In this document: positions 43,490-47,192 of the stretch, piece after piece
Layout of the letters: every line of letters starts with the position of its first letter
Position numbering within the stretch: position 1 is the stretch's first letter
Assembly: GCA_945885345.1 (NCBI GenBank)
Contig: CAMCYP010000029.1
Coordinates: 1 to 47,192, forward strand
Reading direction: 5' to 3'
From: Bordetella parapertussis
Lineage (GTDB): Bacteria; Pseudomonadota; Gammaproteobacteria; Burkholderiales; SG8-41
DNA length: 47,192 bases
The notes under the pieces: model-generated
Told to the model about the DNA's origin: nothing
The model's database searches: none
The model's input: the letters and a program-made list of their open reading frames with translations, nothing else
Position numbers and translations under genes: made by a program

Positions 43490-44017
43490 GTGAAAAAAAC
43501 GCTGCCCACAGCAAACGTGGCGCCAGCGTCGTCCAAGTTTCTTCTACGGGAACCCGGCATTGCAGACGGCGCGGCCCTTTTCAGGCTGGTTCGCGCGTGC
43601 CCGCCGCTGGACCTGAATTCCCTGTACGCCTACCTGCTGCTGTGCGCCCACCATGCGCGCAGCTGCGTGCTGGCCGAAGGCCCCGGGGGCATTGCCGGCT
43701 TTGTGTCCGCCTACTGCCCGCCGGGCAAGCCCGATGTGGTGTTCGTGTGGCAGGTCGCCGTGGCGCCTGCAGTCCGCGGCCAGGGACTAGCGCTGCACAT
43801 GCTCGAACATCTGCTGACAAGGCCGGCACTGGCCGGCTGCCGCTGGCTGGAAACCACAGTCACCCCTTCGAATGCCGCTTCGCGGCGGGTATTTGAAACA
43901 CTGGCAACACATCTGAACGCGCGGTGCGCCGAGCGCACTTTTTTTTCCAAGGAGGACTTCCAGGATCCGCATCACGAGCCCGAGATGCTGATTTCAATCG
44001 GCCCATGGACGACATGA
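43490..44017 (+). CDS. ectA: L-2,4-diaminobutyrate acetyltransferase
   Basis: This 175-residue GNAT acetyltransferase makes N-gamma-acetyl-diaminobutyrate, the second step of ectoine synthesis. EctA hallmarks are REPGIADGAALFRLVRACPPLDLNSLYAYLLL and the acetyl-CoA site VAPAVRGQGLALHML. The frame starts with GTG at 43490 (reading VKKTLPTAN); the only ribosome-site candidate, AGGA at 43473, is rather far. It is first in ectABCD, with ectB 37 bases downstream. Confidence 0.95.
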   Translation: MKKTLPTANVAPASSKFLLREPGIADGAALFRLVRACPPLDLNSLYAYLLLCAHHARSCVLAEGPGGIAGFVSAYCPPGKPDVVFVWQVAVAPAVRGQGLALHMLEHLLTRPALAGCRWLETTVTPSNAASRRVFETLATHLNARCAERTFFSKEDFQDPHHEPEMLISIGPWTT

Positions 44018-44054
44018 GCCGAACTGGACAAACCGGGCAGAGGAGAACCACACC

Positions 44055-45368
44055 ATGAACCTGAAAATTTTCGACCGCATGGAATCGGAAGTGCGCGGCT
44101 ACATCCGTTCCTTTCCGACGCTGTTCGACAAGGCGCGCGGATCGAGCCTGATCGATGAGGCAAACAACAGCTACATCGATTTTTTTGCCGGTGCCGGCAC
44201 GCTCAATTACGGGCATAACAATCCTGTGATCAAGCAGGAACTGTTGAATTACCTCGAGTCGGACGGCGTGATCCACGGTCTCGACATGGCCACCGTCGCG
44301 AAAAAAGAGATGCTGGAAGCCTTCGAGCGCATCATCCTCAAACCGCGCGGCATGAACTACAAGCTGCAGTTTCCCGGGCCGACCGGCACCAATGCCGTGG
44401 AAGCGTCGCTGAAGCTGGCGCGCCTGGTCAAGGGACGCAGCAATATCGTGTCCTTCACCCATGGGTTTCACGGTGTCAGCGGCGCCTCGCTGGCGGCAAC
44501 CGCCAATGCCAAGTACCGCGATGCAGCGGGCGCTCCGCTCGATAACACCACCTTCATGCCCTATGACGGTTATCTCGGCAGGGGCGTGGATACCACCGCA
44601 TTCCTCGAGAAAATGGTCGTCGACCGCAGCAGCGGCATGGACCATCCCGCGGCAGTGATCGTCGAAACCGTGCAGGGCGAGGGCGGCGTCAATGTCGCCA
44701 GCTTCGCCTGGCTGCGCGCGCTGGAGCAGGTCTGCCGCCGTCACGACATGTTGCTGATCGTCGACGACATCCAGATGGGCTGCGGCCGCACCGGACACTT
44801 TTTCAGCTTCGAGGAAGCCGGTATTTCTCCGGATATCGTGACACTGTCGAAATCGATCAGCGCCTATGGCCTGCCGATGGCGCTGGTGCTGCTGAAGCCC
44901 GAAATCGACGTCTGGAAGCCGGGCGCACATAACGGCACGTTCCGCGGCAACAACCTCGCTTTCGTCACTGCGCGCGCGGCACTGATGCATTACTGGAGTG
45001 ACGATACCTTCCGGGATGCAGTGCGCCGCAAGGGCGCCATCATGCGCAACTGGCTGGAGCACATCGCAGCGGATTATCCTTCCGGTGAATTCGAAGTGCG
45101 CGGCCGCGGCATGATCCAGGGCCTCGCGTCGGTTAATCCGCAACTTGCGGACCGCATTGCCAAACGCTGTTTCGAAAACGGCCTGGTCATCGAAACTTCG
45201 GGTGCCGACGATGTGCTGAAGCTGATGCCGGCGCTGACCATCGACGAGAAACTGCTGTGCCAGGGACTCGACATCGTCGAGGACAGCGTTGCCGACACGC
45301 TCGGCGTGCCGCGGGTGCAGGGGCAGGACCGCAAGATCAAATACATCAATTTCCGGACTGCACGATGA
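44055..45368 (+). CDS. ectB: Diaminobutyrate-2-oxoglutarate transaminase
   Basis: This 437-residue class-III PLP aminotransferase converts aspartate semialdehyde to L-2,4-diaminobutyrate with glutamate. Motifs include FPGPTGTNAVEASLKLAR, the conserved D in LLIVDDIQMGCGRTG, and the PLP lysine in TLSKSISAYGLPMA. Its length and N-terminal ESEVRGYIRSFPTLFDKARGS are typical of EctB. A GGAG site precedes the ATG. Its stop overlaps the ectC start (ATGA). Confidence 0.96.
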   Translation: MNLKIFDRMESEVRGYIRSFPTLFDKARGSSLIDEANNSYIDFFAGAGTLNYGHNNPVIKQELLNYLESDGVIHGLDMATVAKKEMLEAFERIILKPRGMNYKLQFPGPTGTNAVEASLKLARLVKGRSNIVSFTHGFHGVSGASLAATANAKYRDAAGAPLDNTTFMPYDGYLGRGVDTTAFLEKMVVDRSSGMDHPAAVIVETVQGEGGVNVASFAWLRALEQVCRRHDMLLIVDDIQMGCGRTGHFFSFEEAGISPDIVTLSKSISAYGLPMALVLLKPEIDVWKPGAHNGTFRGNNLAFVTARAALMHYWSDDTFRDAVRRKGAIMRNWLEHIAADYPSGEFEVRGRGMIQGLASVNPQLADRIAKRCFENGLVIETSGADDVLKLMPALTIDEKLLCQGLDIVEDSVADTLGVPRVQGQDRKIKYINFRTAR

Positions 45369-45760
45369 TTGTCCGCAATATCGAGGACATCAAGGGCACG
45401 GCACAGGATGTGATGACGCCCAACTGGGTCAGCCGGCGCCTGCTGCTGGCGCGTGACGGCATGGGTTTTTCATTGCACGAGACCACGATTTTCGCCGGCA
45501 CTGAGACTCACATCCACTATCGCAATCACCTGGAGGCGGTGTACTGCATTGAAGGCGAAGGTGAAGTGGTCACCGTTGCCGACGGCCGGGCGCATGCGAT
45601 TGGTCCGGGCGTGATGTATGCGCTGGACCGCCATGACGAGCATTACCTGCGGGCACACCGCGACCTGCGGCTGGTCTGCGTATTCAACCCGCCGCTCACC
45701 GGTCGCGAGGTGCATGACGAACAGGGCGTCTATCCGCTGCTGACAGCAGCGGCTGGTTGA
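45365..45760 (+). CDS. ectC: L-ectoine synthase
   Basis: This 131-residue cupin enzyme cyclises N-gamma-acetyl-diaminobutyrate to ectoine. It opens MIVRNIEDIKGT and carries the cupin motifs THIHYRNHLEAVYCIEGEGEV and LDRHDEHYLRA. The ATG at 45365 overlaps the ectB stop, which fixes the start; a longer in-frame reading would lie inside ectB. Length is normal for EctC. Confidence 0.96.
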   Translation: MIVRNIEDIKGTAQDVMTPNWVSRRLLLARDGMGFSLHETTIFAGTETHIHYRNHLEAVYCIEGEGEVVTVADGRAHAIGPGVMYALDRHDEHYLRAHRDLRLVCVFNPPLTGREVHDEQGVYPLLTAAAG

Positions 45761-45782
45761 CGCCGCAGCAAGGAGAAAGCAC

Positions 45783-46688
45783 ATGGTACTGGTTTCAGAT
45801 ATCTATCAATCACGCACCGACCTCGAGTCGGCGATCATCCAGCGGCAGGATCCGGTGATTTATCCGGGGCCGTACTCAAAGGAAGGGCTTGTCCTGTCCG
45901 AGCACCAGTTGCGCGGCTACCGCAAGAACGGATTCGTCCAGCTGCGCGGCCTGTTGCCTGCCGCTGAAGTGACGGAGTTGCTGAGCGAAGCCGGCCATCT
46001 CGCTGTCACCAGCGGCCGTGAACAGCGGCCGGAAGCGGTGTACGAGCCGGACAGCGAGGACGTGCGCTCGGTGTTCCGGGTGCATGCGCTGAGTGCGGTC
46101 TTCAACCGCCTGGTGCGCGACCGGCGGCTGCTGGATGTGGCGCGGCAGATATTGGGCAGCGAAGTCTACATCCACCAGTCACGGCTCAATTTGAAACCTG
46201 GATTCGGCGGCAAGGAGTTCTACTGGCATTCCGACTTCGAAACCTGGCATGTCGAAGACGGCATGCCGCGCATGCGCGCGCTCAGCTGCGTGGTACTGCT
46301 GACCGGGAACAACGAATTCAACGGCCCGCTGCTGCTGGTGCCGGGTTCGCACATGCATTACATCTCCTGCGTTGGACAGACGCCGCCGGATAACTACAGG
46401 CAGTCGCTGCGCAAACAGGAGTACGGCGTGCCGGATCCGACCAGTCTGCATTTCCTGATTGAGCGAGGCGGCCTGCAGTCGATGAAAGGGGCGGCGGGTT
46501 CGGTGGTGTTTTTTGACTGCAACACCATGCATGGTTCAAACAGCAACATCACGCCGTTTCCGCGGGCCAACCTGTTCTGTGTCTACAACAGTGTGGACAA
46601 CCGGCTTGTGGCGCCGCAGCGCGGTCTGCAGCCGCGTCCGGAGTTCATCGCAGCGCGCCAGGATGTTGCGGCGCTGGAGCGGCTGTAA
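45783..46688 (+). CDS. ectD: Ectoine 5-hydroxylase
   Basis: This 301-residue Fe(II)/2-oxoglutarate dioxygenase turns ectoine into 5-hydroxyectoine. The EctD signature FYWHSDFETWHVEDGMP supplies iron ligands His149 and Asp151, and His250 lies in CNTMHGSNSN; the spacing agrees with characterised EctD proteins. An AAGGAG site precedes the ATG, 22 bases after ectC. Its presence means the strain should make hydroxyectoine as well as ectoine. No ect transporter, ask_ect or regulator gene follows. Confidence 0.96.
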   Translation: MVLVSDIYQSRTDLESAIIQRQDPVIYPGPYSKEGLVLSEHQLRGYRKNGFVQLRGLLPAAEVTELLSEAGHLAVTSGREQRPEAVYEPDSEDVRSVFRVHALSAVFNRLVRDRRLLDVARQILGSEVYIHQSRLNLKPGFGGKEFYWHSDFETWHVEDGMPRMRALSCVVLLTGNNEFNGPLLLVPGSHMHYISCVGQTPPDNYRQSLRKQEYGVPDPTSLHFLIERGGLQSMKGAAGSVVFFDCNTMHGSNSNITPFPRANLFCVYNSVDNRLVAPQRGLQPRPEFIAARQDVAALERL

Positions 46689-46695
46689 CGCGGAG

Positions 46696-46714
46696 CGGGG
46701 CTTTAAAGGCCCCG
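46696..46714 (+). terminator. Weak hairpin after ectD
   Basis: CGGGGC (46696-46701) pairs with GCCCCG (46709-46714) around a 7-base loop just after the ectD stop. No T-tract follows, so intrinsic termination would be inefficient. From here to 46891 the sequence is AT-rich with no coding signal. Confidence 0.4.
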
Positions 46715-46891
46715 GATTGTTACGGGCCGGCTCTGTTATCTGGGGCTTTTGCGCAAGGAATTTCCCAATTCTGATGCCGTACGCATATTGGTGTTTGCTG
46801 AATTGCGTCGGTTTTACATCACGGGAGTTATTTGCAAGTATTTGATTTTATTGATAATTATTACATCAGATAATCACGTTTTACGATGCGC

Positions 46892-46920
46892 TTGACGCTG
46901 TCACGGGCATTACGTATAAC
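46892..46920 (+). promoter_or_regulatory. Promoter of the cold-shock gene, with long leader
   Basis: TTGACG (46892-46897) and TATAAC (46915-46920) are spaced by 17 bases. Transcription starting near 46927 would give a leader of about 140 nt before the ATG at 47068, as expected for cspA-type genes whose leader RNA controls translation at low temperature. Confidence 0.75.
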
Positions 46921-47067
46921 GGCATCGCGTGTTTGGTTTCAAGTGCTTGAAAGTCAGCGGTTCCCGCGTTAGCAGTATGTGGTGTTCGTGCTTTTGGGGC
47001 TGTGAGATTTAAATACGATGCTCGGCGCAAGCCGATAATTATCCATCCTCAAAAGGAAGACAACATC

Positions 47068-47192
47068 ATGGCAACAGGTACTGTTAAGTGGTTCAACGAC
47101 GCTAAAGGTTTCGGCTTCATCACCCCGGACGGCGGTGGCGAAGACCTCTTTGCCCATTTCTCGGGCATCAACATGAACGGTTTCAAAACCCT
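47068..47192 (+). CDS. cspA: Cold-shock protein, CspA family (3' end outside window)
   Basis: The first 41 residues are present: [20 protein letters not shown] with the RNP-1 motif KGFGFITP, and DLFAHFSGI with RNP-2-like aromatic residues. It is a single-strand nucleic-acid-binding OB-fold protein acting as RNA chaperone. A strong AAGGAAG site (47053-47059) precedes the ATG. The frame runs off the window at 47192; full-length proteins are about 67-70 residues. Confidence 0.95.
   Translation, partial: MATGTVKWFNDAKGFGFITPDGGGEDLFAHFSGINMNGFKT

Noticed and set aside
1..47192. CRISPR arrays, rRNA, tRNA genes and insertion sequences
   Set aside because: Reading the gaps by eye, I saw no regularly spaced direct repeats, no transposase-like protein and no recognisable structural RNA; a covariance-model scan was not possible here.

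Overview
The window reads as a piece of a high-GC betaproteobacterial chromosome, most like Burkholderiales and relatives. This is inferred from the odhB-lpdA-zapE order, the solitary Bug/TctC-type binding proteins, and the general gene set (AcuI, PrpE, LemA, MarC, SoeABC). Genes are dense and mostly cleanly bounded. I see no rRNA, tRNA, CRISPR array, transposase or prophage gene. The left edge lies just upstream of odhB (odhA should be outside the window) and the right edge cuts a cspA-type cold-shock gene.

Layout. 25-6926: 2-oxoglutarate dehydrogenase E2 and E3, the ZapE ATPase, then acrylyl-CoA reductase (AcuI) and propionyl-CoA synthetase (PrpE), which together feed propionyl-CoA. 6974-13182: a tight run of a Bug binding protein, an AMP-forming acyl-CoA ligase, E1 alpha, E1 beta and E2 of a second 2-oxoacid dehydrogenase complex, and a dedicated acyl carrier protein. 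Four of these junctions are start/stop overlaps. No E3 gene is present in this run. 13234-15198: a SET-domain protein, a small lipoprotein, a DUF2970 protein and a citryl-CoA lyase-like protein. 15391-19427: an orphan ABC-type binding protein, a hybrid histidine kinase and a convergent LuxR-type response regulator.

19637-28559 is a catabolic or uptake region. It holds a secreted cupin, two ModA-fold binding proteins without a permease (one has no export signal), two MmgE/PrpD proteins, a VOC protein and a complete tripartite tricarboxylate transporter (TctB, TctA, TctC). 28646-29305 is a DsbA/FrnE-type thiol oxidoreductase. Its first active-site cysteine codon is TGA, giving a U-P-W-C motif if read through, so it is a candidate selenoprotein. 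29357-33675 holds a membrane Ser/Thr kinase with C-terminal EF-hands, convergent with a LemA / GIDE-EF-hand / hydrolase / DUF1992 operon. 33767-34403 is gene-free and consists of a REP-like hairpin and a large imperfect palindrome of about 570 bp.

34485-42676: a small membrane protein, a DUF4139 protein, a LOG-family nucleotide hydrolase, and a SoeABC-type quinone-linked sulfite dehydrogenase (Mo subunit, four-cluster Fe-S subunit, DmsC-type anchor) followed by two small membrane-associated proteins. 42692-46688: MarC, then a compact ectABCD operon for ectoine and 5-hydroxyectoine. The ect operon has a recognisable sigma-70 promoter whose -10 sits inside a perfect 20-bp palindrome. 46892 to the end: a promoter, a leader of about 140 nt and the start of a cold-shock gene.

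The observations most worth following are the UGA-containing DsbA/FrnE gene, the dehydrogenase operon that carries its own acyl carrier protein, the ect operator, and the orphan binding proteins. All functions are assigned from sequence features and family knowledge without database searches.
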